DNA of 64,000 bases from Planctomycetota bacterium (lineage in GTDB: Bacteria; Planctomycetota; Planctomycetia; Pirellulales; Lacipirellulaceae): contig JAJDEF010000021.1 in the NCBI GenBank assembly GCA_029259945.1, forward strand, positions 1 to 64,000, given 5' to 3'. Positions 55,982-64,000 of this stretch are shown here, in pieces; position 1 is the stretch's first letter; the number at the start of each line of letters is the position of its first letter. The notes under the pieces were generated by a model. The model saw nothing but the letters and a program-made list of their open reading frames with translations. It was not told the DNA's origin and did not search any database. The position numbers and the translations under genes are program-made.

Positions 55982-56232
55982 TCCTATGTAATTTAGTCTA
56001 CTTAGTCAAGTATGCGTCCTGGATACTCCATTTATCGGGCAAAAACTTGATTAACATGCGAAATTCGATTCGAAAAGAGCTGGAGGATCAGGGCAAGCTA
56101 GCATCCATTTTTTTCAAAATCGCTTGCGCATGGAGGGTTCTTCGCAAGTCAGATGTCAAACTTTGCCGATTACAGTGACTAGTGGGGTGGGTATGCATCT
56201 AGCCATAGAAACATTCGTGAGGACACAAGGTC
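55982..56232. promoter_or_regulatory. cysH upstream region, possible operator
   Basis: No gene is seen. Just upstream of cysH lies a direct repeat ttagtc-tac-ttagtc (about 55992-56006), in an AT-rich setting that could be bound by the Rrf2 regulator. This is a weak guess from position; the consensus of the regulator is not known. Confidence 0.3.
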
Positions 56233-56766
56233 ATGCAAGCATCGAATTTACATCACCTACGCACAGCCACTTGTGGATTTCTTGTTTTGTTGGTCAGTAG
56301 CACCGCCTTTGGCCAAGGGTTACAGCGCCAAAATCGTTACACTTCTCGACTTCAACAATCTCCGAATGCCCCCACGCCAGCGATGCAGTATTTCGGAAGT
56401 GGCCTACCCTCGACTACCACCACACAGCAATCTCAACAACTTTTGCCGCCGCCGCAGCCTGTGCAAATTGCTGGAGCCAAACCGTTTCATAACTTGCAAC
56501 GAGGTGCCACACTTAGCCCGTACTTGGGTCTTGATCTTCGCACCAACGATTTGAGCATCCCGAACTACTACTCCTTTGTGCGCCCAATGCAGCAACAACA
56601 GCTCGCCAACAAAGCGCAAACAGCTCGCGTTCGCCAAATTCAACAAAGGCTACGGATGGCAACCGCCCAAGGACTTGTTTCGAGTAACCCGAGTGGGGGT
56701 CTCCCTACTACTGGCCACAGTGCCCAATTTCTAAACATGGGCGGCTACTATGCTACGCCGCGTTAG
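56233..56766 (+). CDS. Exported protein, member B of an unnamed paralogous pair
   Basis: The 177-residue protein has a signal peptide (about residues 9-28, ending STAFGQ) and a Gln/Thr-rich region. It shares a core with the protein at 20973-21572: FHNLQRGATLSPYLGLDL, NYYSFVRPMQ and the C-terminal TGHSAQFLNMGGYY. The pair is the only recognised paralogous exported family in the window. Both are short, Gln/Asn-rich and without cysteine clusters. A surface or matrix role is inferred. Start ATG 56233 agrees with the export signal. Confidence 0.75.
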   Translation: MQASNLHHLRTATCGFLVLLVSSTAFGQGLQRQNRYTSRLQQSPNAPTPAMQYFGSGLPSTTTTQQSQQLLPPPQPVQIAGAKPFHNLQRGATLSPYLGLDLRTNDLSIPNYYSFVRPMQQQQLANKAQTARVRQIQQRLRMATAQGLVSSNPSGGLPTTGHSAQFLNMGGYYATPR

Positions 56767-56793
56767 TGGTTTTGTGGGTTAACCCGTGCAGTT

Positions 56794-57483
56794 CTAAGAA
56801 ATAGTGGCTGCTGCGACTAACGCGATTGCTGCTGTCTCGACGCGTAGTAGTCGACTTCCGAGGTCTACGACGGTCCATCCGGCGTCCTTCGCGGCTACCG
56901 CTTCTTGATCCGTAAACCCGCCTATGGGCCCTATGGCAAGGGTTAGATCGGTTGTCGGCCTGTGGTCGATTTGGTTGAGCGGAATTCCTCCGGGATGCGC
57001 AAAAAGCCGCCTCTCTGATGGGTTTTGCTTTACCAAGGTGTCCCACTCGCAAGGTGGTGCCAGCTGCATCAGCCGGTTTCGACCGCACTGCTTGCTTGCT
57101 TCGATTATATAACGGTCGATTTTGCTCGTTTTTTTGTTGTCGACGCCATTGGTGGTTTGTAATGGCACTAGTCGAGTCACTCCCAACTCTACCGCTTTCT
57201 CGACAAGCCAGCGTTGGCGGTCGGTGGTTGTCGTGCCGACGGCTAAGGTTAGCGTAAACGGCAACTCACGTTCGATATCACGATGCTCGCCGACCGCAAC
57301 TTCTACTGTAGACCGTTGGCAACGGTCTACTTTCGCTTCGTATTCGCCGCCCTGGCCATCAAACAAGACTAGCTCAAGCCCTGGCTGGGCACGCATGACG
57401 TGCAGCAGATGATGGGCCTCATTGCCCGACAGGGTCGCCGAGGTGCCTTGAATGGGTTCTTCGCAATAGTAACGATCAGCCAT
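56794..57483 (-). CDS. rsmE: 16S rRNA m3U1498 methyltransferase RsmE
   Basis: RsmE methylates N3 of uridine 1498 in 16S rRNA. The 229-residue SPOUT protein has an N-terminal RNA-binding beta-barrel (NEAHHLLHVMR) and the knotted C-terminal domain with EKAVELGVTRLVPL, the SAM-site loop AIGPIGGFTDQE and LGSRLLRVETAAI. The loop is usually GPEGG; here it is GPIGG, a possible minor variant. Start ATG 57483 gives MADRYYCEEP. It is divergent from the ExeA-like gene. Confidence 0.9.
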   Translation of the reverse strand: MADRYYCEEPIQGTSATLSGNEAHHLLHVMRAQPGLELVLFDGQGGEYEAKVDRCQRSTVEVAVGEHRDIERELPFTLTLAVGTTTTDRQRWLVEKAVELGVTRLVPLQTTNGVDNKKTSKIDRYIIEASKQCGRNRLMQLAPPCEWDTLVKQNPSERRLFAHPGGIPLNQIDHRPTTDLTLAIGPIGGFTDQEAVAAKDAGWTVVDLGSRLLRVETAAIALVAAATIS

Positions 57484-57647
57484 GAAACTGCTAGCTTTGC
57501 CAGCACCCTAAATTCAGAAACAAGCTCGGGGGCAATGTGCCTGCCAAAGTTTTGGTCGACAAACTACCGATTTAACCTGTGGCATTGTGTCTTGATCGTG
57601 ATCCAGGCTCAAGGCAGGAGAGCGGCAAAGTTTGAAAAAAATCTCCG

Positions 57648-57672
57648 GCGACCTGTAAGGTCGCGGCTATAG
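57648..57672. repeat. Related hairpin repeat with TGTAA loop
   Basis: GCGACC and GGTCGC pair perfectly around TGTAA, followed by GGCTATAG. The tail resembles the GGGCTATG of the AGGAT-loop repeats, but the loop differs. It lies 20 bases before the ATG of the gene at 57692, in a divergent intergenic region, so it is not tied to a stop codon. Confidence 0.7.
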
Positions 57673-57691
57673 CACAGGAAAGCGTACTCGT

Positions 57692-58501
57692 ATGTATCAC
57701 ACCTATTGGGGACTCGATCGGCCACCTTTTTTTACTGGCACCGAGACGCCGCAGTTTTACGAAGGGGCAAGCCAGCGCGAAGCACTCGCCCGGTTGCGGT
57801 TCGTTGTCGACCATCGACGACGGCTTGGATTATTGCAGGGGGGATCTGGCTTCGGTAAATCGATGCTTCTCGACGTGTTTTCGAATGAATACCGCCAGAA
57901 AAATTATACCGTTGCTCAAGTCGATTTACTGGGAATTTCGTCCCGTGAATTTTTCTGGCAGGTGTCTACGGGACTTCATGCGGCTGTGCGTGTGGACGAC
58001 GACCCGATACGCCTCTTTCGTCAACTGGTCGACCGGATTCAAGAAAATCGATTGCAAGGCGTGGCGACGGTTTTGCTGCTCGACAACGCCGACCAAGCTG
58101 GGGCCGATTTGCTGACGCAACTACAGCGACTCGTTCATCTTGGATCGCTCGAAGGTTGGTTCACGGTCGTGGTGGCAGTCAATCGAGCGCAGTCTTCGCA
58201 ACTGGGGGATCGACTTCTAGATAGAGTTGACCTACGGGTTGACCTTCAGCCGTGGGACGAGCTGGATACCACAGGCTATGTGCAACACGCACTGGTCGAG
58301 GCGGGTTCGGTGCGGCCATTGTTCGACGAGGGTGCGATTCGCGAGATTCATCACCTTGCCGAAGGCAACCCGCGCCGAGTGAATCGTTTGGCGGACTACG
58401 CGCTGTTGATTGGCTCGAATAGCGGGCGAGAAACGATTGATTCGGCCACGGTCAACACAGCCGGCGAAGCCATTGGACAAAGCTGTTTAGCTAATTCGTA
58501 G
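57692..58501 (+). CDS. ExeA-like AAA ATPase
   Basis: The 269-residue protein starts MYHTYWGLDRPPFF, the typical entry of ExeA/GspA-like ATPases. It has Walker A GGSGFGKS at residues 50-57, Walker B VLLLDNAD near 125-132 and the C-terminal AAA helices (HHLAEGNPRRVNRLADYAL). Homologues are type II secretion helpers or the TniB-like transposition and ATPase families. The usual C-terminal peptidoglycan-binding domain is absent. It overlaps the convergent gene end by 11 bases. Confidence 0.85.
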   Translation: MYHTYWGLDRPPFFTGTETPQFYEGASQREALARLRFVVDHRRRLGLLQGGSGFGKSMLLDVFSNEYRQKNYTVAQVDLLGISSREFFWQVSTGLHAAVRVDDDPIRLFRQLVDRIQENRLQGVATVLLLDNADQAGADLLTQLQRLVHLGSLEGWFTVVVAVNRAQSSQLGDRLLDRVDLRVDLQPWDELDTTGYVQHALVEAGSVRPLFDEGAIREIHHLAEGNPRRVNRLADYALLIGSNSGRETIDSATVNTAGEAIGQSCLANS

Positions 58502-60074
58502 AGCCGATGATTTCTTTTAGTTCGCTCATTTTCTCTCGTAGGATATCGACTTGACGATCGAGTTCCTTTCGGTCGATCCGAACACGGTCGAGAATCTTTT
58601 CGCTGGACGACTGAATCGTCTCTGCTGATTTGCCGATGGCATCGAGATTCCCCGCCCTCTTCTCGATTTCTAAAATTGCGCGATCGATGGCCTCGAAATC
58701 TGCTTGCTGGGCTTCTGTCTGCCGTTCGGTACGAAAGCAAAGGGCCCGTGCCGTGACAATTCCTGCTTTGAGATAGACATCGGTGCTTGGGTCTTCTGCG
58801 TCCCAGACCAATACTAGGTCGTTCCCATAGCGCTGAAATGGCTCGAGTTCTGCCGGGGCAGTCCTTTTCGAAAACACAAAGACTCCCCAACCCGCCTCGC
58901 GGTTTTTACGGGCGATCTCAATTTCTTCGCGAGCACGCGCCAATGTGTAGCTGGCATCTTGCTTTGCTTCGACCGCGATCTTTGCCCCAGGGGCGGCGCT
59001 GTCGGGACCTAGTTCGATGACACAGTCACCCACCTTGCAGTTTTTAATCATTCCGGTCGTATGCCCAGAGGGTACGGCAATGTCGCCTGCATGTTGTGCC
59101 TGACGGCCGATAAATTCGCAAACTGCGTCTTCAAAAACTAGGCCGTGCTGCGTGCCTTTGACTTCGGCTTCGCGTTTGGTCACCAACTTGGCTAGCGCGA
59201 CTTTCACTTCCTCTTGAAACTCGGCGTTGGTTGCCACGTGGGCAGAGAGGATGGTCGTGAGTTCTTCTTTGAGTTTATGCAGGGCCGACTGTTTGTTGTC
59301 GAGTGAAAACTCCTGCGTAATTTTCTTTTGTGCTTCGTCGACATTGCCGACCAGACGACTGAGCGCCGAGTTTTCTTCGTCCAGCGAGAACTCTTTCACG
59401 ACCTCGTCGAGTTTTGTCTGCATCGATTTTGTGAAGTCGCCATGCTTGCCCGTGATTTCACTTACTAGACGATGGAGCGCGCCCTCTGGGTTATCTAGCG
59501 AAAATTCTCGCAAGATTCGCTCGCGTTGTTGCGTAAGCTGCCCTTCGACATTGGCTTTCAGCACCGCTAATAGACCTTGCGATTGGTCGGGGCTTAGTTG
59601 CTTCATCAACGGGCTGTTCTCGCCGACATGTGCTAAAAGGGTTTTTGCGAGTCGCGAATCCTCGCCATCCAGCAACCCCATCAACAATTGTGAAAGATCA
59701 CCATCGTCGGCGGTGAGTCGTTTCACGCGTTGGCTGAACCGCCCATCTTCGGGATCGAAATATTCTTTTAAGGAACCCGACAATCGTTCATGGGCCAGTT
59801 CTGAATGCTTGGTGAGTTGGCCATTTAGGGTCTCTAGCATCTGGTTCATCTGACGCTGAACGAGATCGGCATCAATGGTTCCTGCCGCGTGGCGTAAAGC
59901 TAAAACGCCAATTTTTAGCGCCTCGAGCGCAAAGTCATCGCGCGTTGAACCTTCAGAATACTTCACCAGTGCTCGAATCGTATCACGATCGTTGACGGTC
60001 AATTCCAGTGGAATTGAGAAGGGTAGATCATCGGTTGTTCGAGTGCTGCGTGTTTGCTCTAGCGTGTCCGACAT
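58491..60074 (-). CDS. Possible PD-(D/E)xK nuclease with internal repeats
   Basis: The 527-residue protein has three similar units of about 16 residues: REFSLDNPEGALHRLV (189-204), KEFSLDEENSALSRLV (227-242) and QEFSLDNKQSALHKLK (254-269). It also has a segment matching the PD-(D/E)xK pattern (Glu315 in LVFEDAV, Asp350 in VGDCVIEL, Glu369 and Lys371 in IAVEAKQ) and a coiled-coil C-terminus. The pattern resembles DUF2130-like or RmuC-like proteins; both assignments are inference. It ends 11 bases inside the ExeA-like gene. Start ATG 60074 lies in a region without close gene neighbours. Confidence 0.65.
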   Translation of the reverse strand: MSDTLEQTRSTRTTDDLPFSIPLELTVNDRDTIRALVKYSEGSTRDDFALEALKIGVLALRHAAGTIDADLVQRQMNQMLETLNGQLTKHSELAHERLSGSLKEYFDPEDGRFSQRVKRLTADDGDLSQLLMGLLDGEDSRLAKTLLAHVGENSPLMKQLSPDQSQGLLAVLKANVEGQLTQQRERILREFSLDNPEGALHRLVSEITGKHGDFTKSMQTKLDEVVKEFSLDEENSALSRLVGNVDEAQKKITQEFSLDNKQSALHKLKEELTTILSAHVATNAEFQEEVKVALAKLVTKREAEVKGTQHGLVFEDAVCEFIGRQAQHAGDIAVPSGHTTGMIKNCKVGDCVIELGPDSAAPGAKIAVEAKQDASYTLARAREEIEIARKNREAGWGVFVFSKRTAPAELEPFQRYGNDLVLVWDAEDPSTDVYLKAGIVTARALCFRTERQTEAQQADFEAIDRAILEIEKRAGNLDAIGKSAETIQSSSEKILDRVRIDRKELDRQVDILREKMSELKEIIGSTN

Positions 60075-60443
60075 TTCGATATCCTCCGTGTCTGTTGATC
60101 ACACGACGCTACTCGAAAGTGCGTCAATCCAGGGCGTGAACAGGCGTCTACTGCCACAACTACTATGGCAGTTCCTCAGAGAGAGAGCAAGTGACGGAAA
60201 AACCGCCCATGCTGGCCCGAACCTTATTCGGATTCTGCTGGTCTGGAGTTCCGGAAGTCGATTGCCCCCCCCGATTTTTCGCCAATCCTACTATTTGACC
60301 TACTTTCCCGAGAAAGGTTGAGTGAAATTGCTAGTCACCCTAGACTAGTGTTCATAGGACTTTCGCCCCTGTTTTACATCGGGTGTCCGTCGCAAAAGGT
60401 CTGGCTGATTCGCCAGATGGTAGCAGGAAAGGCAGTCACCCCG
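60075..60443. other. Intergenic region, nothing recognised
   Basis: The 369 bases between the nuclease-like gene and the DUF1559 gene contain no supported gene. The frame of the DUF1559 gene is open to 60318 but the N-terminal part lacks pilin-like features. An AGGAAAGG sequence at about 60424-60431 lies before ATG 60444. Confidence 0.4.
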
Positions 60444-61445
60444 ATGAAATGCGTAAGATGCCGCTTCTCTAGGCCCCTACATGGTTTCACCCTGGTTGAG
60501 CTGTTGGTCGTAATTGCTATCATCGGCACGCTTGTTGCTTTGATGTTGCCTGCCGTTCAGGCGGCGCGCGAGGCATCGCGGCGTATTGAGTGCGCAAATC
60601 ACTTAAAGCAAATTGCCTTGGGGAATTTGCAGCACGAAGAAGCACATGGGTTTTTTCCGTCCAACGGTTGGGGGTTCCGCTGGATTGGTGACCCCGACAT
60701 GGGGTATGGCAAGAAGCAGCCGGGTGGGTGGATTTATGACATTTTAGAATTTGTCGAAGCGCGGAATATCCGCAGCATTGGAGCAGGTCTTTCTGGCAAT
60801 GGTCCCGGCGGTGAGAAGCACGAAGCTTTGGCAAAGCTGACCGTTGCGGTTCTGCCGTTGATGAATTGTCCCTCACGGCGCCCGGCCCAGCCGTACCCTG
60901 GCGAGGATACGTTTTTCAACGCACTCAATTCTGAGTTGCAAGCCAAGACCGATTACGCGATCAACGGAGGTACCAACAGTTTGCTATGGATCGCCACCGA
61001 TACACTGGATTGTTTAGACACCTATCCCGACTGCAACTGGTTACGTACAGAAGAGCAAATCCACGGTAATTTCAACGGGGTTTCGACGGAACGTAGCGCA
61101 GTAAAAATTAACCAAGTCACCGATGGTACGTCACACACCCTATTGGTAGCTGAAAAATGGGTCAATCCGGCAAGATACGAATCGGGTTCGACCGACTCGG
61201 ACGACTACAGCATGTATGGAGGAAACGATTTTGATACGATACGCTGGACCAATGAGGCTCCGGGTTTTCTACCCTTGCAAGATGCTTTTAACTTGGAATT
61301 GGGCTCATTTCGATTTGGCAGCGCCCATCCTGGCTCGCTGAATGCCGCGTTTGTTGATGGTTCGGTGCGCAGGATTCCGTACGAAATCGATCCGGCTGTT
61401 TACCAAGCTTACGGAAGCCGCGACGGTGAGGAAATACCCCAATGA
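60444..61445 (+). CDS. DUF1559 protein with pilin-like N-terminus
   Basis: ATG 60444 gives [28 protein letters not shown], a typical prepilin leader with cleavage after the Gly and Glu at +5. The longer frame to 60318 adds a non-pilin sequence. The 333-residue product ends with the DUF1559 motif [21 protein letters not shown]. The following lipoprotein gene overlaps its stop by four bases (ATGA), so the pair is probably translated together. Related DUF1559-lipoprotein pairs are common in planctomycetes. Confidence 0.9.
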   Translation: MKCVRCRFSRPLHGFTLVELLVVIAIIGTLVALMLPAVQAAREASRRIECANHLKQIALGNLQHEEAHGFFPSNGWGFRWIGDPDMGYGKKQPGGWIYDILEFVEARNIRSIGAGLSGNGPGGEKHEALAKLTVAVLPLMNCPSRRPAQPYPGEDTFFNALNSELQAKTDYAINGGTNSLLWIATDTLDCLDTYPDCNWLRTEEQIHGNFNGVSTERSAVKINQVTDGTSHTLLVAEKWVNPARYESGSTDSDDYSMYGGNDFDTIRWTNEAPGFLPLQDAFNLELGSFRFGSAHPGSLNAAFVDGSVRRIPYEIDPAVYQAYGSRDGEEIPQ

Positions 61446-62095
61446 TTTCTAGATGCCTTTTTCGACAGGCGAGAGCGTTTGCAGTGGACGGAACGATGCT
61501 AGTTGGGGCTTTGCTTGTGTTAACCGCATCCGCAGGGTGCTCGCCTCTACCTTCGGCACCGAGAATACCTGGGGTTTCAGCAAAAAGGGCTGCTGCTAAA
61601 GCCATGTCGTTGTATGACACGAACGAGGACGAAAAACTCGATGTCGAGGAATTCTCTAAATGCCCTGCTTTGATGTGGGCGGTGTATCGAATGGACCAGG
61701 ATGGGGATAGGGCTCTTACTGCCGTCGAAATTGCGGAACGAATTCAGGCGTGGAAAAATTCAGAGACGCAGTTGATACCGGTTGCCATCTCCGTTTACCT
61801 CGACAACAAACCATTGGCGGGAGTTCAGGTAACGCTCGATCCGGCGGAGTTTCTTGGTTCTTCCTACCCACAAGTTCAAGCGACTACGAATAGCAAAGGA
61901 GAGGCCTATTTCAAGGGTTCCGATCCAAGATTTCCGGGTGTGTTTTTAGGGTGTTACAACGTTTTGCTTTCAAAAATTGAAGAGGGGCAAGAAACCCTAC
62001 CCGAGGCCTACACCTCTGCACCGGTGTTTGGCTACGAGGTCTGCCCAGAAAGTTGGTGGGGAAGAGCGCATCGAGTTAGGCTATCCAGCCAATGA
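61442..62095 (+). CDS. Lipoprotein with EF-hand-like motifs
   Basis: The 217-residue protein starts [20 protein letters not shown] and has a lipobox-like SAGC near residue 33. Two EF-hand-like loops follow ([14 protein letters not shown] and [14 protein letters not shown]). A C-terminal beta domain (about 110-200, [22 protein letters not shown]) is of the transthyretin/carboxypeptidase-regulatory kind. It overlaps the DUF1559 gene by four bases, suggesting one operon. Calcium binding is inferred from the loops. Confidence 0.78.
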   Translation: MISRCLFRQARAFAVDGTMLVGALLVLTASAGCSPLPSAPRIPGVSAKRAAAKAMSLYDTNEDEKLDVEEFSKCPALMWAVYRMDQDGDRALTAVEIAERIQAWKNSETQLIPVAISVYLDNKPLAGVQVTLDPAEFLGSSYPQVQATTNSKGEAYFKGSDPRFPGVFLGCYNVLLSKIEEGQETLPEAYTSAPVFGYEVCPESWWGRAHRVRLSSQ

Positions 62096-62115
62096 GTCCG
62101 TGTTCTTTGCACGGA

Positions 62116-63264
62116 TTATTGGGCTAAAACCTCGGTCTCTGGATGGAAGGCATGCCAGGCGAACCATAGCGAATACATGTATTGGACACCTGGATCGGCT
62201 TCGACGACGCGCAAGCTTTTGGTTGCGGCGTTGAATTCGAGGACGACTTTTTTGCCGTCGAGCACATCTTCGACGCGCTGTCGGTCTTGGCTAAAGTTCG
62301 ACTCTGGATAGGCTTTTGCGACGGTCTCGGTCCAAACACCCAGGACACGCGACTTCGCTGGCAGGCGGTCGCTGGAAGGCTCGGCCGGGAACATGAGTCG
62401 GGGGGTGGAGAAATATTTGGCATAGGGACTAAGGCTGTAATTTCGATCATGGCCTGTCTCGGCAGACAAGACCAAGGTATTGGGATGTCGTGATTGCCAA
62501 TCTCCCCACGTGGTCAGTTCCAACGGCAATGCGGTGAGCGATTTTTTTGCGCCTGGGCCAGAAACCCCCTGAGTCAGGACTTGCGACCAGAGACTTTCTG
62601 TCTGATCGCTACGGTCGTACATCAAGACATTGCTGTTGTAGAGCAAACCTGAGACGCCGAACTCGCGTTCCCCGAGTTTCGTACGGCGATCGAAGACGGC
62701 ACAAGAATCACACAAAGGACAATAGGTGACGGCCACCGGTAGATCGCCGACACGGTCGTTGACAATTTCGTGATAGTTAAGAATTTTCAGTGGGTAGGCT
62801 TTAGCTTGGTCGGAAGCAGTGAGACCAATGATGCGATCCTCGGGTTGAAGGTAGGTCGCTTCGCTTGGTGTGATGAACTTGGGATTGGAGAGTGCAGGAA
62901 TTCCATCTTTGGGAGGACCGCCGGGCAAGATTTTATCGGCTGGCACCGTGGCTGCCGACAGATCAAAAGCAAAACGTTGTCGGCGCGGCGCATACTGTGC
63001 GGATTGTCCACGTGCCTCACAGAGCTGTCGGCCTGCGATCGTCGGGAATAAGGTGCCCTGATTCCATGCGTCTTGCCAAAAAACGTTATCTGCAGAGAAC
63101 CGCCACCCGAGCAGCCCAAGGCTTAATAGGATAGCGATCATGAGCAAACGCGATCGGAGGGGTAAGTGGCAAAACGAAACTCGGCATGAAGGCGGAGTTG
63201 AGTTCGAGGGCGAGTCGGCTGGATTTCCGCCGACATCGGTCTCTGCCCGTTTTGAATGTTCCAT
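62116..63264 (-). CDS. DUF3179 exported protein
   Basis: The 382-residue protein has one N-terminal membrane segment (about residues 39-56) and the DUF3179 core: ALSNPKFITPSEA, VNDRVGDLPVAVTYCPLCDSCAVFDRR (two Cys of a CPLC-type motif), FGVSGLLYNSNVLMYDR and SLWSQVLTQGVSGPGA. The family is common in planctomycetes and other environmental bacteria; its function is unknown. Start ATG 63264 gives a hydrophilic N-terminus before the membrane segment. Confidence 0.88.
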   Translation of the reverse strand: MEHSKRAETDVGGNPADSPSNSTPPSCRVSFCHLPLRSRLLMIAILLSLGLLGWRFSADNVFWQDAWNQGTLFPTIAGRQLCEARGQSAQYAPRRQRFAFDLSAATVPADKILPGGPPKDGIPALSNPKFITPSEATYLQPEDRIIGLTASDQAKAYPLKILNYHEIVNDRVGDLPVAVTYCPLCDSCAVFDRRTKLGEREFGVSGLLYNSNVLMYDRSDQTESLWSQVLTQGVSGPGAKKSLTALPLELTTWGDWQSRHPNTLVLSAETGHDRNYSLSPYAKYFSTPRLMFPAEPSSDRLPAKSRVLGVWTETVAKAYPESNFSQDRQRVEDVLDGKKVVLEFNAATKSLRVVEADPGVQYMYSLWFAWHAFHPETEVLAQ

Positions 63265-63575
63265 AGCACGTGCCTCTTATGGAAATGCTGCTAATAGGTA
63301 AGCCAACGTTGTCTGCCATGTGACATTCTAAGTCGAAGAAGGCACCTGATGTTAGACTTATCGCGTTTCTATGTCGGTGAGACAACTTACATTCACCGAT
63401 ATCTTCGCGGCAGAAGTTTTCCTACCTGTATGCTGCCATACAGAAACATTCTTGCCAAGTTGTCTAACGTAGGGGTCAGGCGACCACGAACACCGTAGCT
63501 TGTCGACAACGAATCGACGACGGCAGTAGGCACGTGGCGAAAACAGATTGTTCATAGTTTTTCTAGGAGTGGGTG
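63265..63575. other. Intergenic region with short inverted repeats
   Basis: No gene is supported. Inverted repeats tcggtga/tcaccga (about 63374-63399) and agacaactt/aagttgtct (63380-63388 and 63457-63465) lie between the divergent DUF3179 gene and the Cys-rich gene. An AGGAG site lies at about 63564 before the ATG at 63576. Confidence 0.4.
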
Positions 63576-63902
63576 ATGCGAATATTAGCAATTTTTGCAG
63601 TGGTTTTTTTGTCAGTGTCTAGTGTGCATGCGCAGAGTGGTAGACGAGGTGGGTTCCGTGGTAACCTGCGTCGGCAAGCGCCAGCTCGGTCGTACCAGTC
63701 AGCTCCAGCCGAGCAGAGCAACGTGGCTCAGCCAGGCTCGACGATTGAAGGAGACGTTGTTGTGGTGGAGGGTGAAGTGACAGCAGGCTGTCCGTGCGCA
63801 GCAAACGGCGCAGTCGCGGTCCCCTGTTGTGCCTCGTCGTGCTGCAAGCCTCGTAGGCACCGATCGCACTGCCGACCAACTCGTTGTCGACGACGACGGT
63901 AA
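63576..63902 (+). CDS. Small cysteine-rich exported protein
   Basis: ATG 63576 follows AGGAG by about seven bases; GTG 63573 is in frame. The 108-residue product has a signal peptide (about 1-19, ending VHAQ), a Gly/Arg-rich region, an acidic strand (VAQPGSTIEGDVVVVEGEV) and a Cys-rich, Arg-rich tail (CPCAANG, PCCASSCCKPRRHRSHC). It resembles the Cys-rich exported protein at 10516 in composition but not in sequence order. An envelope role is inferred. The terminator at 63956 ends the unit. Confidence 0.7.
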   Translation: MRILAIFAVVFLSVSSVHAQSGRRGGFRGNLRRQAPARSYQSAPAEQSNVAQPGSTIEGDVVVVEGEVTAGCPCAANGAVAVPCCASSCCKPRRHRSHCRPTRCRRRR

Positions 63903-63955
63903 TCACGCAAGTCACTTGGCAATTCCAGGTTTGATTTAGAACCACTGATTTTTTG

Positions 63956-64000
63956 ACCGCAGGCTGCTGAGAGCACCCTTTCAGCAGCCTGCGGTATTTT
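63956..64000 (+). terminator. Terminator at the window end
   Basis: A perfect 15 bp stem (63956-63970 with 63981-63995) encloses a ten-base loop and is followed by atttt at the window edge, 54 bases after the Cys-rich gene stop. Confidence 0.8.

Overview
The window reads as chromosomal DNA of a planctomycete, most likely of the Pirellulales group. Pointers seen directly are two DUF1559 proteins with pilin-like N-termini, three PEP-CTERM proteins (one with dockerin-like repeats), a cysteine-rich YTV-repeat envelope protein and two other cysteine-rich exported proteins, a zinc-ribbon/GYF_2 protein, DUF3179, and several conserved-looking proteins without known domains. Coding density is moderate. 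Intergenic DNA is rich in inverted repeats. No rRNA, tRNA, CRISPR array or prophage was recognised.

Layout. 1-5050: a C-terminal gene remnant, a YceI-like exported protein, a polytopic membrane protein, mnmA, and prfB with its programmed +1 frameshift followed by an overlapping hypothetical gene. 5170-13530: PEP-CTERM protein, groEL/groES, uppP, GYF_2 protein, Cys-rich exported protein, lipoprotein and a membrane-inserted (KAP-like) P-loop NTPase. 13750-16020: a small divergent gene, a 0.9 kb repeat-rich non-coding stretch, and a second PEP-CTERM gene. 16230-22350: NtrC-type response regulator, a nested 290 bp inverted repeat, a small gene with xerC, a lipoprotein, an exported paralogue family member and tadA. 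22540-29160: VanZ-like protein, UDP-glucuronate decarboxylase, dnaE, FHA protein, BFD-like ferredoxin and an M20 peptidase remnant. 29560-41420: a large exported unknown, ftsH, the dxr-rseP pair (isoprenoid synthesis and site-2 protease with about four PDZ domains), moeA, pabA/trpG, crcB and a hotdog thioesterase. 41500-48510: DUF481 protein, YTV protein, FKBP, DUF1559 protein, and an S8-like/dockerin/PEP-CTERM protein. 49010-55980: sulfate assimilation (cysD, cysNC, cysH) with an Rrf2 regulator; a four-helix-bundle (S23/IVP) gene bounded by 25 bp inverted repeats sits between cysD and cysNC, and a VapBC-type pair lies downstream. 56230-64000: second paralogue of the exported family, rsmE, ExeA-like ATPase, a possible nuclease with internal repeats, DUF1559 plus lipoprotein pair, DUF3179 and a Cys-rich exported protein.

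The genes form many short units rather than one large system. CysD and the GTPase part of CysNC make APS, the fused APS kinase can make PAPS, and the CysH product has the CC/CxxC motifs of iron-sulfur APS reductases and can reduce APS to sulfite. The most unusual signals are not genes. A small hairpin repeat with covarying stems occurs between three convergent gene pairs, each time placing the TAG stop codon of the minus-strand gene at its edge. The S23-type cassette interrupts the sulfate activation operon, and a GGACAAAA/TTTTGTCC motif is clustered in a non-coding stretch.
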